From Pseudaminobacter salicylatoxidans (GTDB lineage Bacteria; Pseudomonadota; Alphaproteobacteria; Rhizobiales; Rhizobiaceae), in the NCBI RefSeq assembly GCF_003148475.1, contig NZ_QGGG01000024.1, positions 1 through 38,995 on the forward strand: 38,995 bases of DNA. Reading direction: 5' to 3'. Position 1 is the stretch's first letter, and each line of letters starts with the position of its first letter. The notes beneath the pieces are model-generated. The model was not told the DNA's origin. It saw nothing but the letters and a program-made list of their open reading frames with translations, and searched no databases. The translations under genes were made by a program, and so were the position numbers. This document shows positions 32,691-38,995 of this stretch, piece by piece.

Positions 32691-33584
32691 TCAAATCCCC
32701 TTGTTCATCCGGAGAAGAGCCTGAATCAGGCTGAAAAGCCGATGGAAGAGATAGTCAATATGTTCGCCCCTTGCGACCTGCTCTTTCTCTTTTTCCGAGT
32801 GGCGTATTTGCATGTTGTTGCCTATCCACGTGAGCTCCTTGGCCTCTCTCTCCAAGGCCTCGCGAAGTCGCGGGGAGGATGCTTCGGCTGTGGCGTCGAG
32901 GAGAGCGGAGAGCTGTGCCTTCTTGTCTGGTCCTGGACCCAAGGTCTTAAGCCGCTCCCAGGCATCCCATAGTGTTTCCAGCGATTCTCGGCGCACCGCA
33001 CGGTCAGGGTCAAGAAACTTCCGACGCGCTGTTTCCAGCATGCGGTTCAACTCCGAATCTCCTGTGCGGAAATGTGCCGATTCAAGTTCTTCCCTCAACA
33101 CAGGGGGCGCGAGACGTTCGATGCTGCCATCTACCTTGAGTTCGTAGGCAAGCCCGTTCCGCCGAAGAATTCGGTTGATGTCCTCTCGAAACTGGCCGCG
33201 GCCGGCTCCAACATCGAACCGCAGATGATGGTGTTTGAAATACTCGTGATAGCCGACATGCATAGGCTTTCCGACGCATCGCCAGCAGAATTCGATCGCA
33301 TCGAGGATATCTAACGTCCTCGGCATTTCAATCGCGTCGTACCAGGCCGGTAACGGGAGTTCCTGAAAATTGGGAATGTCTCCCTGCATTCCCTTCCAAA
33401 AGGCATCCGCGTCGGTGCCAATGGGTCCATTACCATCGGGACAGGGATTGGGGTAAGTCGCGCCGAAGGAGCCATCTTCAATTCGTGCGGCGATGAGTGC
33501 CCCAATACCGCCCCACGCCCCTTCGCCAATTTCCCCCTTTTCCCGAGGGCGCTCACCTTCTTCTTTTTCGCTGAAATAGTTCAC
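32691..33584 (-). CDS. AbiJ/HEPN-like protein, candidate defence function
   Basis: This protein is about 297 residues long from a GTG at 33584. An ATG at 33626 is possible but would overlap the upstream gene. The N-terminus is VNYFSEKEEGERPREKGEIG with AWGGIGALIAARIEDGSFGATYP. The middle holds DILDAIEFCWRCVG and GQFREDINRILRRNGLAYELKVDGSIERL, which recalls the N-terminal domains of AbiJ abortive-infection proteins. The C-terminal helical region (KKAQLSALLDATA, ELTWIGNNMQIRHSEKEKEQ, HIDYLFHRLFSLIQALL) resembles HEPN-type domains with an RH-containing turn. It lies 10 bp after a small membrane protein gene, so the two probably act together. The family assignment is from memory of sequence patterns and is tentative. 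Confidence 0.5.
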   Translation of the reverse strand: MNYFSEKEEGERPREKGEIGEGAWGGIGALIAARIEDGSFGATYPNPCPDGNGPIGTDADAFWKGMQGDIPNFQELPLPAWYDAIEMPRTLDILDAIEFCWRCVGKPMHVGYHEYFKHHHLRFDVGAGRGQFREDINRILRRNGLAYELKVDGSIERLAPPVLREELESAHFRTGDSELNRMLETARRKFLDPDRAVRRESLETLWDAWERLKTLGPGPDKKAQLSALLDATAEASSPRLREALEREAKELTWIGNNMQIRHSEKEKEQVARGEHIDYLFHRLFSLIQALLRMNKGI

Positions 33585-33594
33585 GGCCCAACCT

Positions 33595-33846
33595 TTATTC
33601 GTCCTTGGGGGTTTTGCCGAAGGCATATCCCATTGCGCCGGCGATCAGTGTTGCCGCCTCTCCGGTGAGAGCGCCATTTAGCGCGAGGATTCCAACAATC
33701 GGAACTGCAATGGTGAGCACCGTATAGCGGATGAACTGCCACCCAATTCCTTTGGCCTTGTCCTGGGGATTTCCCCGGCGATTAAGATAGCCGACAATCA
33801 ACACGCCCGGAACTACCGAGGCCAATATCACCGAAACCCATGTCAT
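33595..33846 (-). CDS. Small two-helix membrane protein paired with the AbiJ-like gene
   Basis: This 83-residue protein has two hydrophobic segments: about 4-20 (VSVILASVVPGVLIVGYL) and about 41-62 (YTVLTIAVPIVGILALNGALTG). A short basic loop (NRRGNPQDKAKG) lies between them and a charged end (FGKTPKDE) follows. The family is unrecognised. GGGAGGGG precedes the ATG at 33846. The stop lies 10 bp from the GTG start of the AbiJ-like gene, indicating an operon. Confidence 0.6.
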   Translation of the reverse strand: MTWVSVILASVVPGVLIVGYLNRRGNPQDKAKGIGWQFIRYTVLTIAVPIVGILALNGALTGEAATLIAGAMGYAFGKTPKDE

Positions 33847-33976
33847 GACTTTCCCCTCCCGCTTCTAGCCGAATATACACGAGTTTCATTTTGTGACCGC
33901 CTCGACTTTAGGTTTCCGGTCGGTTCTTCGAGTTGGCCGTCTTCACAGCTTCGAGCCGATTAGCCCACGAGGTATT

Positions 33977-34295
33977 GTGGCCGCCCAGGGCGGCCTCTTT
34001 TTGATCCTTTAGAGGGGAAAGAGGGTCGCTGCCCCCTCTCCCCTGCAAGCCGAAAACCGGCATCCCCCATCCTTCCCTCACTCCCTGGCGCCGGCCGAGA
34101 CCGGCCCCCATCCATTCGGTGCAGGACGCGCCGCGGATCTTGCTGACGCGGATCCGCATGCGCGCCCCTTCGGGGTGGGTGGTCCCCCCTGCCCGTTTGT
34201 CGGCTTGCCCCCCTCTCCCCCGCTGTTCCGCACGAGCTCGGGAGCAGGAGCGGGGCTCCTGCCCCTTCGGGCAGGAAAGCCGCTTCGCGGGAAAA
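33977..34295. repeat. 319-bp direct repeat, copy 1 (terminator plus leader)
   Basis: By eye it is identical over 319 bp to 38676-38994. The order inside is a terminator hairpin, a GC-rich body with GCGGATCCGC-type inverted pieces, the hairpin TCCTGCCC-CTTC-GGGCAGGA (34258 onward) and CCGC-TTC-GCGG. It ends 20 bp before the ATG of a 26-codon gene and 124 bp before the parB-like gene. It has no convincing protein-coding content. It looks like a reused leader module in front of maintenance genes. Confidence 0.9.
33979..34002 (+). terminator. Rho-independent terminator at the start of repeat copy 1
   Basis: GGCCGCC-CAG-GGCGGCC is followed by TCTTTTT, a textbook stem and T-run for rightward transcription. 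It insulates the leader and parB-like gene from upstream transcripts. Confidence 0.8.
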
Positions 34296-34314
34296 CGGGA
34301 AAAGGAGAAACCCC

Positions 34315-34395
34315 ATGAAACTCATCTTCGAGGCCGCAGGCCTTACCGCGTTCTTGGCCGCCGCCATGACGCTCGCCATCGCATTCGCCGCTTAA
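34315..34395 (+). CDS. 26-residue hydrophobic leader peptide before parB
   Basis: A very short frame, MKLIFEAAGLTAFLAAAMTL followed by AIAFAA, has AAAAGGAGAAA at an ideal distance before its ATG. It would be a single membrane helix. It lies between the 319-bp leader and the parB-like gene, 24 bp ahead of the latter, so it could be a small membrane peptide or a translational leader. The strong ribosome binding site argues for real translation. Confidence 0.55.
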   Translation: MKLIFEAAGLTAFLAAAMTLAIAFAA

Positions 34396-34419
34396 CCCTT
34401 GCATATCGGAGACACCATC

Positions 34420-36345
34420 ATGACCACCACCAACGAGACGATCACCATCCCCTTGAACAAGCTGGACGTGGACCCCCTGAACGTCCGCAAGACCCATAGT
34501 GCTGAAGGCATCAAGGAGCTTGCCGCAACCATCCGAGCAGACGGCTACAGGCTGTTGCAGAACATCGTCGTGAGGAAAGGTGACAAGAAGGGTCGCTATT
34601 TCGTGACGGCTGGCGGTCGCCGCCGCGCCGCTCTGCTGTTGCTTGCCGAGGCGGGCGAGATCGCGAAGGACTTTCCCGTTGAATGCAGGGAGCGAGAGGC
34701 CGAGGACGCTACGGCGATCAGCTTGACCGAGAACCTGCACGAGGCCATGCACCCGGCCGACCAGTTCGAGGCGTTCAAGGCGATGGCCGATCAGGGAAAA
34801 CCTGTTGCCGACATAGCCGCCCGCTTTGGCACGACCGAAATCATCGTCAACCGCCGCCTCGCGTTGGCGAAGGTCTCGCCCGTTCTCATGGCCGCATATC
34901 GTGCCGAGGAACTGAGCTTCGAGCAGCTTGCCGCCTTCACTATCAGCGATGACCACGCCCGACAGGAGGAAGTGTGGAACGGGTTGCAATCTTGGGATCG
35001 CAGCGCTCACACGATCAAGCGCCAACTGACCGCCGAGGAAGTGCCCGGAACCGATAAGCGCGTTGCCTTCATTGGTGGTCTTGCCGCCTACGAAGCAGCG
35101 GGAGGCCCGGTTCGCCGCGACCTGTTCACTGAGGCGGGCGGCTATGCATGTGACTCCGGCTTGCTGGAAACGCTGGTGCTGGCCAAGCTGGAATCTCTGG
35201 CCGAGCCGGTAAAGGCGGAGGGCTGGAAATGGGTGGAGTTTGCCGCCAAGCAGCCCGATAATCTTTATCAGTTGGGCCGCGTGTATCCGCAGAAGGTGGA
35301 ATTGAGCGAGGCCGATCAGGCAAAGCTCGACCAGCTTTCCGAAGAATACGACAGCCTTGCCGAGTTGATCGAGGCGGGAGCTGCTGACGAGGACGCCGAA
35401 CCCCGGCTTGCCGAGGTGGAAAAGCAGATCGACGCCTTGCGGGACGCCGAGGAAACCTATCAGGCCGAGAACTTGGCAAAGTCCGGAGCGATCCTGACCC
35501 TCGATTATCACGGGCGGCTGGCCATCCATCGCGGATTGGTCCGGGACGAGGACCGGGACGCCCAGGGTGAGCCCGGCGAGGGTGAAGGCGATGACATCGA
35601 GGCCACCGGGGAAACGGCATCGAAGGGAGCCAAGCTCACCCATTCGGCTACTCTGATCGAGGATTTGACCGCACAGAAAACCGCAGCGCTGCGCGTCGAA
35701 CTGGCGAACAACCCCGATATCGCTCTTGTCGCCGTGGTTCATGCCATGCTGCTGCGCGTGGCCTATGGTTCCGGGCTTGTGTCCGAGCAAAGCGCCCTGC
35801 AGATCAGCTTGACCCATGAGCGGCTTGAGGGATCGATGAAGCGCCCCGACGACAACCGGGCGCTGGCAGCGTGGGAGAGCATCAAGGAGAACTACGGCCA
35901 CAAGATCACCGGCAACCCCGCCGATCTTTGGGAATGGTGCCTCGACCAGTCCCGCGAGGAACTGCTGAACCTGCTGGCCTTTGCCGCCGCTCACACCGTC
36001 AACGCCGTAGAAGCGAAATATACCGGCGACAGAAAGAAGGCTTTTATCCATGCCGACCAGATCGGGCAGGCCCTCAACGTCGATATGCGCGATTATTTCA
36101 CGCCGACCGCCGAGAGCTATTTCAGCCATCTGAACCGGCAGAGCATCGAGGCCGCAGTTGCCGAGGTTCGCGGCGCTGATTTCGCCAGCGGTGTTTCCGC
36201 GATGAAAAAGGCCGAAGCCGCCGCCTACGCCGAAAAGGCCGTCAAGGATAGCGGATGGCTCCCCGCCCATATCCGCATTCCCCCGGCCACCCCGGACGAG
36301 GCCGAGAGCGCCGAAATCCACCCGTTCCCCGTGGCGGCTGAATAA
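34420..36345 (+). CDS. Large ParB-like DNA-binding protein
   Basis: This 641-residue protein starts at the ATG at 34420 (GGAGA before it). The N-terminal ParB/Srx domain (about 5-110) has PLNKLDVDPLNVRKT, LQNIVVRKG, GRYFVTAGGRRRAAL and ISLTENLHEAMHPADQFEAF. A HTH follows (about 120-150, KPVADIAARFGTTEIIVNRRLAL). The long C-terminal half is charged and helical, with no domain I can name. It is about twice the length of partition ParB proteins, and no ParA gene is adjacent. Such large ParB-like proteins are common on alphaproteobacterial plasmids and may serve regulation, partition or plasmid maintenance. Confidence 0.85.
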   Translation: MTTTNETITIPLNKLDVDPLNVRKTHSAEGIKELAATIRADGYRLLQNIVVRKGDKKGRYFVTAGGRRRAALLLLAEAGEIAKDFPVECREREAEDATAISLTENLHEAMHPADQFEAFKAMADQGKPVADIAARFGTTEIIVNRRLALAKVSPVLMAAYRAEELSFEQLAAFTISDDHARQEEVWNGLQSWDRSAHTIKRQLTAEEVPGTDKRVAFIGGLAAYEAAGGPVRRDLFTEAGGYACDSGLLETLVLAKLESLAEPVKAEGWKWVEFAAKQPDNLYQLGRVYPQKVELSEADQAKLDQLSEEYDSLAELIEAGAADEDAEPRLAEVEKQIDALRDAEETYQAENLAKSGAILTLDYHGRLAIHRGLVRDEDRDAQGEPGEGEGDDIEATGETASKGAKLTHSATLIEDLTAQKTAALRVELANNPDIALVAVVHAMLLRVAYGSGLVSEQSALQISLTHERLEGSMKRPDDNRALAAWESIKENYGHKITGNPADLWEWCLDQSREELLNLLAFAAAHTVNAVEAKYTGDRKKAFIHADQIGQALNVDMRDYFTPTAESYFSHLNRQSIEAAVAEVRGADFASGVSAMKKAEAAAYAEKAVKDSGWLPAHIRIPPATPDEAESAEIHPFPVAAE

Positions 36346-36361
36346 CCAGCCGTCATTCCCC

Positions 36362-36389
36362 CCGGCCGCGCTTTCTCCGGCGCGGCCGG
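36362..36389 (+). terminator. Terminator after the parB-like gene
   Basis: CCGGCCGCGC pairs perfectly with GCGCGGCCGG across an 8-base loop and is followed by TCCCCTTTTC. It lies in the 75-bp gap before the next gene. Confidence 0.7.
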
Positions 36390-36420
36390 TCCCCTTTTCA
36401 GCCTCGGAATGAGAGAACCA

Positions 36421-36822
36421 ATGTCAGACCTTCGCCCCCTCACAAACGAAGAACATGCCGCCGTGCTCGAATACGCGCTTGCCCATGGCGCGGACTGGAA
36501 AGACGAACTCAACACCGACTGGATGAACGCACGGACGACCGGAATCCTGCAAGCGCTGCGCAACTCGCACGGCCCGTCATGGCTTGCCGATTATTCTCTG
36601 GCTGACTGGCCGCGCTCGCTGTTCAGCGCAGAAACGACCCTTGCCCATACCCCCAGCCCGAGGCTTGCGGCGCTGGCGTGCCGCAAGCTCATCCTCGCTT
36701 ACGTGGACAATCCCGAGCAGGTCAGGTGGGAAGACGTTCAGGACGCCTTGGCCGTCGCCATCGAGGCGTTTGGCTTGCCGGTGAATTTCATCGAAATGGC
36801 AAGGGCCGTGGCTCCCGATTGA
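36421..36822 (+). CDS. Unknown 133-residue plasmid protein
   Basis: It starts at the ATG at 36421 (MSDLRPLTNEEHAAVLEYAL). It contains YALAHGADWKDELNTDWMNARTT, SHGPSWLADYSL and a helical end with EDVQDALAVAIEAFGLPVNF. It is soluble with no signal peptide. I do not recognise the family. It follows the large ParB-like gene, as small unknown genes often do on such plasmids, and is closed by its own terminator at 36870. Confidence 0.6.
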   Translation: MSDLRPLTNEEHAAVLEYALAHGADWKDELNTDWMNARTTGILQALRNSHGPSWLADYSLADWPRSLFSAETTLAHTPSPRLAALACRKLILAYVDNPEQVRWEDVQDALAVAIEAFGLPVNFIEMARAVAPD

Positions 36823-36869
36823 GGGGAGGCCCGCGCCCCCTCCCCTCAAGCTCCCCTTCCCGCCTCAGC

Positions 36870-36893
36870 CTCGCCCGTGTCGGGCGGGGTTTT
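36870..36893 (+). terminator. Terminator before the vapBC operon
   Basis: CTCGCCCG-TGT-CGGGCGGG (one G-T pair) is followed by a run of four T. It isolates the toxin-antitoxin operon from the upstream gene. Confidence 0.72.
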
Positions 36894-36901
36894 ACATTGC
36901 G

Positions 36902-36944
36902 AGGATATGTAAAAGAGGATATTATAATATCCTTGAAAGGATAT
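36902..36944. promoter_or_regulatory. vapBC operator: repeated AGGATAT boxes
   Basis: Boxes lie at 36902, 36916 and 36938, with the inverted form ATATCCT at 36927. The central pair makes the 16-bp palindrome GGATATTATAATATCC (36917-36932). Autoregulation by the VapBC complex at palindromes over its own promoter is the known mode of such operons. Confidence 0.65.
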
Positions 36945-36950
36945 GCTGCT

Positions 36951-37190
36951 ATGCCGCTCTACATCAAAGACCCCGAGGTGGACAAACTCACCGAGGAACT
37001 TGTCGGATTGACGAACTCCACGAAGGTCGAGGCTGTCAAGGCCGCGCTCATCCATGAGATCGCACAGCGCAGGGCCAGTCTGCCCATGCGCAAGCGACTT
37101 GCCAAGTCTCTTGAAATGGCGCGGGCCATCGGCCCTTTCGCGCCGGGAGATCACAAAGCCGAAACCGATGAAATGTGGGGCGAGGACTGA
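36951..37190 (+). CDS. vapB: VapB-type antitoxin (Rv0623-like)
   Basis: This 79-residue antitoxin starts MPLYIKDPEVDKLTEELVGL and continues with TNSTKVEAVKAALIHEIAQRR, the ribbon-helix-helix-like pattern of the PSK/Rv0623 VapB family. The C-terminal tail with FAPGDHKAETDEMWGED would occupy the VapC active site. The stop overlaps the vapC start (TGATG), as usual for such pairs. It represses its own operon through the AGGATAT boxes, by inference. Confidence 0.88.
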   Translation: MPLYIKDPEVDKLTEELVGLTNSTKVEAVKAALIHEIAQRRASLPMRKRLAKSLEMARAIGPFAPGDHKAETDEMWGED

Positions 37191-37621
37191 TGCTGTTTGT
37201 TGATGCGTCGGTTGTCGTCGCCATTCTCGCCCAGGAGCCGGATGGCACCGAGCAGATGGACCGATTAGAGCAGGACGGAGGCCCGTTCTTCATGTCGGCC
37301 ATCGTTCGTATGGAAGCCACGCTTTCTCTGACACGGCGGCTGGCCGAGGCCACCGGCAAGGACAAGCCCGCGACACCGGAAATGTTCGAGAAGGCCCGTC
37401 GCCTGGTCGATCAGTTCGCCGTCGATCTCGCAGCTCGTGAAACCATGATCAGCGGCGACGTGGGCAACAAGGCCCTCGATGCGGCGCAGCGCTATGGCAA
37501 GATCGTCAATCATCCGGCCAAGCTCAACATGGGCGATTGCTTCGCCTATGCCTGCGCCAAGGCGTATCGGTTGCGGCTCGCCTACAAGGGCGACGATTTC
37601 ACCGAAACCGATCTGGCTTGA
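37190..37621 (+). CDS. vapC: VapC-type PIN-domain toxin
   Basis: This 143-residue PIN-domain ribonuclease has four acids in the expected places: Asp5 (MLFVDAS), Glu42 (VRMEATL), Asp116 (LNMGDCFAYACA) and Asp135 or Asp136 (YKGDDF). The length is within the VapC range. Free VapC cleaves RNA (often tRNA or rRNA) and halts growth, and the operon stabilises the plasmid. It is translationally coupled to vapB and followed by a terminator. Confidence 0.9.
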   Translation: MLFVDASVVVAILAQEPDGTEQMDRLEQDGGPFFMSAIVRMEATLSLTRRLAEATGKDKPATPEMFEKARRLVDQFAVDLAARETMISGDVGNKALDAAQRYGKIVNHPAKLNMGDCFAYACAKAYRLRLAYKGDDFTETDLA

Positions 37622-37648
37622 TAGCGGCAGGTCTTTCACCGGTTCCCG

Positions 37649-37673
37649 AACCCCGCCGCGTTCACGCGGGGTT
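37649..37673 (+). terminator. Terminator after vapC
   Basis: AACCCCGC and GCGGGGTT pair perfectly over 8 bp across a 9-base loop, followed by TCCTC. It lies 28 bp after the vapC stop. The remaining gap to 37811 contains the promoter region of the next gene, with no other feature seen. Confidence 0.6.
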
Positions 37674-37811
37674 TCCTCACGCCAAAGGATCAGCATTCCC
37701 GAAAATGCAGGCGCCAGAATAGCTTGCAGCCAATTTTCGCCCTATAGTCGTGATGCAGCTTGAGACTTCCAAGATGGAGCAGAAGCGCAGCACCGAGCGA
37801 GAGGAAGGCAA

Positions 37812-38285
37812 ATGGAACAGCTATTTTGGACACTCGCCTATGGCCTCGGCGTCATCGGCGCTTGCCTGTTCGCCCTGATGACCTTTCAGCACTATTCTTC
37901 CAAATATGCGGGATACAGGTTTTTCACGACCCGCAGGCTGTTCGGCCTCAGCCTGATCGCCGCGCTTTTTCACGGTGCCATCTATCTCGACACCGAGACG
38001 GATCATCTTGCAGATTGGCCCTGGGCGATGGAAGCGATGATCGCAGTCGCTGGCATCCTCGCACTCTACATCGTCGTCAAGAGCATCTGGCATGCCGGAT
38101 TTGTTTGGGCTTTGGCCGGAACCAGCCTGCAATTCACCCTGCTCTATTTCCTTGGCCCTCTGCTGGCGATCATGCCGCCAGTGATCGCCTTCTATGCAGT
38201 GTTCAAAGATTCCGGGGTGAGGTTCCGACCCTTCGCTGGCACTGCGCAGCAAACGACAGTCTATATCAACCAGACCACCTATTGA
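37812..38285 (+). CDS. Unknown membrane protein (157 residues)
   Basis: There are about four hydrophobic segments: 5-25 (FWTLAYGLGVIGACLFALM), 43-58 (LFGLSLIAALFHGAIYL), 72-90 (AMEAMIAVAGILALYIVV) and 98-130 (VWALAGTSLQFTLLYFLGPLLAIMPPVIAF). A polar C-terminus with GTAQQTTVYINQTTY follows. No family is recognised. GAGAGGAAGG precedes the ATG. The next gene starts almost at its stop, so the two form a pair. Confidence 0.6.
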   Translation: MEQLFWTLAYGLGVIGACLFALMTFQHYSSKYAGYRFFTTRRLFGLSLIAALFHGAIYLDTETDHLADWPWAMEAMIAVAGILALYIVVKSIWHAGFVWALAGTSLQFTLLYFLGPLLAIMPPVIAFYAVFKDSGVRFRPFAGTAQQTTVYINQTTY

Positions 38286-38287
38286 GC

Positions 38288-38656
38288 ATGTCCGAAATCA
38301 TCGAATTTGAAGGCGAGCGGTTCCGTGTTCGCCGCCGCCCCGGTGTCATAACGCGGTTGCGTGCAATTCTTGTCATGCGCGCCTACCACAAGGCCGAGCG
38401 GCCATATACTCGTCTCATCCGTGAGTTTGAGGCCCTTGAGGGCCAGCGAGAGGCAATGCTGAACAAGTTATCCAGCTTGACCCTTGCAGGCGCAGACAAA
38501 AGCGAGAAACAGTATTGCATGCGCGAACTGTTCCGGATCAACGAGCGTTTTGGCGACCTTGCCGCGCCTTGGGTGAAGGCGGAGGCCAAGATGATTGCGG
38601 CCCGCAAGGCGGTTGATCGGGTGCTTGCAACAGTCGGATTCGAACCCGCATCTTGA
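38288..38656 (+). CDS. Unknown small protein coupled to the membrane protein
   Basis: This 122-residue protein has MSEIIEFEGERFRVRRRPGVI, then a strongly helical, charged region (YTRLIREFEALEGQREAMLNKL, AKMIAARKAVDRVL), likely a coiled coil. There is no signal peptide. It starts 2 bp after the stop of the membrane protein gene and ends 19 bp before repeat copy 2, whose terminator would end this transcript. No function is assigned. Confidence 0.6.
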   Translation: MSEIIEFEGERFRVRRRPGVITRLRAILVMRAYHKAERPYTRLIREFEALEGQREAMLNKLSSLTLAGADKSEKQYCMRELFRINERFGDLAAPWVKAEAKMIAARKAVDRVLATVGFEPAS

Positions 38657-38675
38657 GCTGAAACTGATTGTCAAG

Positions 38676-38994
38676 GTGGCCGCCCAGGGCGGCCTCTTTT
38701 TGATCCTTTAGAGGGGAAAGAGGGTCGCTGCCCCCTCTCCCCTGCAAGCCGAAAACCGGCATCCCCCATCCTTCCCTCACTCCCTGGCGCCGGCCGAGAC
38801 CGGCCCCCATCCATTCGGTGCAGGACGCGCCGCGGATCTTGCTGACGCGGATCCGCATGCGCGCCCCTTCGGGGTGGGTGGTCCCCCCTGCCCGTTTGTC
38901 GGCTTGCCCCCCTCTCCCCCGCTGTTCCGCACGAGCTCGGGAGCAGGAGCGGGGCTCCTGCCCCTTCGGGCAGGAAAGCCGCTTCGCGGGAAAA
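38676..38994. repeat. 319-bp direct repeat, copy 2 (terminator plus leader)
   Basis: By eye this is a perfect copy of 33977-34295 at an offset of 4699 bp. The first base after it (38995) already differs from copy 1. By analogy, another gene with a leader should begin just beyond the window. Identity this high in non-coding DNA implies recent duplication or ongoing gene conversion. Confidence 0.9.
38678..38701 (+). terminator. Rho-independent terminator at the start of repeat copy 2
   Basis: This is the same GGCCGCC-CAG-GGCGGCC stem with a T-run as in copy 1. It should end the transcript of the gene at 38288. Confidence 0.8.
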
Positions 38995-38995
38995 G

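Noticed and set aside
29700-33896. Shared 13-mer AGTTTCATTTTGT near 29700 and 33884
   Set aside because: A 13-base match is expected by chance in a window of this size, and the flanks do not match.
33908-34159. Minus-strand frame in the 319-bp repeat, also seen in copy 2 (38538-38858)
   Set aside because: The same start occurs in both copies, but the C-termini diverge outside the repeat and the frame crosses the terminator. It is more likely a by-product of a structured leader.
34078-36321. Minus-strand frame of 747 codons opposite the parB-like gene
   Set aside because: The composition reflects the complementary strand of a GC-rich gene. It also runs through the non-coding repeat, and there is no recognisable domain.
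1-38995. CRISPR array, tRNA or rRNA genes
   Set aside because: No regularly spaced repeats and no recognisable tRNA cloverleaf or rRNA sequence were seen on either strand.

Overview
The window looks like part of a conjugative or formerly conjugative plasmid of an alphaproteobacterium, most likely a member of the Rhizobiales. The evidence is a RepC replication initiator, a trbBCDEJKLFGHI mating-pair-formation operon in the gene order of rhizobial and agrobacterial Ti/sym plasmids, a large ParB-like protein, and a moderately to highly GC-rich sequence. No host can be named from the sequence alone.

Positions 1-17728 are a mosaic accessory block. Its core (2194-11001) is a catabolic cluster: a protocatechuate 3,4-dioxygenase-type pair (pcaH, pcaG), a TRAP transporter (dctPQM), a convergent IclR regulator, a 3-carboxymuconate cycloisomerase homologue (pcaB), a LigI-like lactone amidohydrolase and a maleylacetate reductase. 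This set does not fit the ordinary protocatechuate pathway, which would need pcaC/pcaD and no maleylacetate reductase. It matches the 4-sulfocatechol pathway: 4-sulfocatechol to 3-sulfomuconate to 4-sulfomuconolactone to maleylacetate plus sulfite, then 3-oxoadipate. A truncated YeiH-type exporter gene at the left edge is a plausible former sulfite exporter. Two promoter regions share a three-box operator candidate for the IclR protein.

The block is framed by mobile DNA. An IS21-like terminus at 1-94 cuts the exporter gene. A complete ISAs1-family element lies at 867-2106 with a 10-bp target duplication. A decapitated Tn3-family element (38-bp end at 11334, tnpR, 5' part of tnpA) is interrupted by a second, complete Tn3-family element at 13449-17728. 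The flanks of the second element do not match, and its right end has replaced the 3' end of an XRE regulator gene.

Positions 17729-28644 are a tightly overlapping minus-strand trb operon, trbB to trbI, followed by an extra lipoprotein gene, a small gene and the XRE regulator. No relaxase, TraG coupling protein or LuxI/LuxR genes are present in the window. Divergent from trbB lie a MarR-like regulator and a small unknown gene.

Positions 29573-38995 are replication and maintenance functions: repC without repA/repB, an Rrf2-type Fe-S regulator with a secreted nuclease-like protein, a two-gene module (small membrane protein plus AbiJ-like/HEPN-like protein) that may be defensive, a large ParB-like protein, a VapBC toxin-antitoxin pair and several unknown small genes. 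A perfect 319-bp direct repeat (terminator plus GC-rich leader) occurs at 33977 and again at the right edge of the window, so the parB-vapBC segment is a cassette between two identical leaders.
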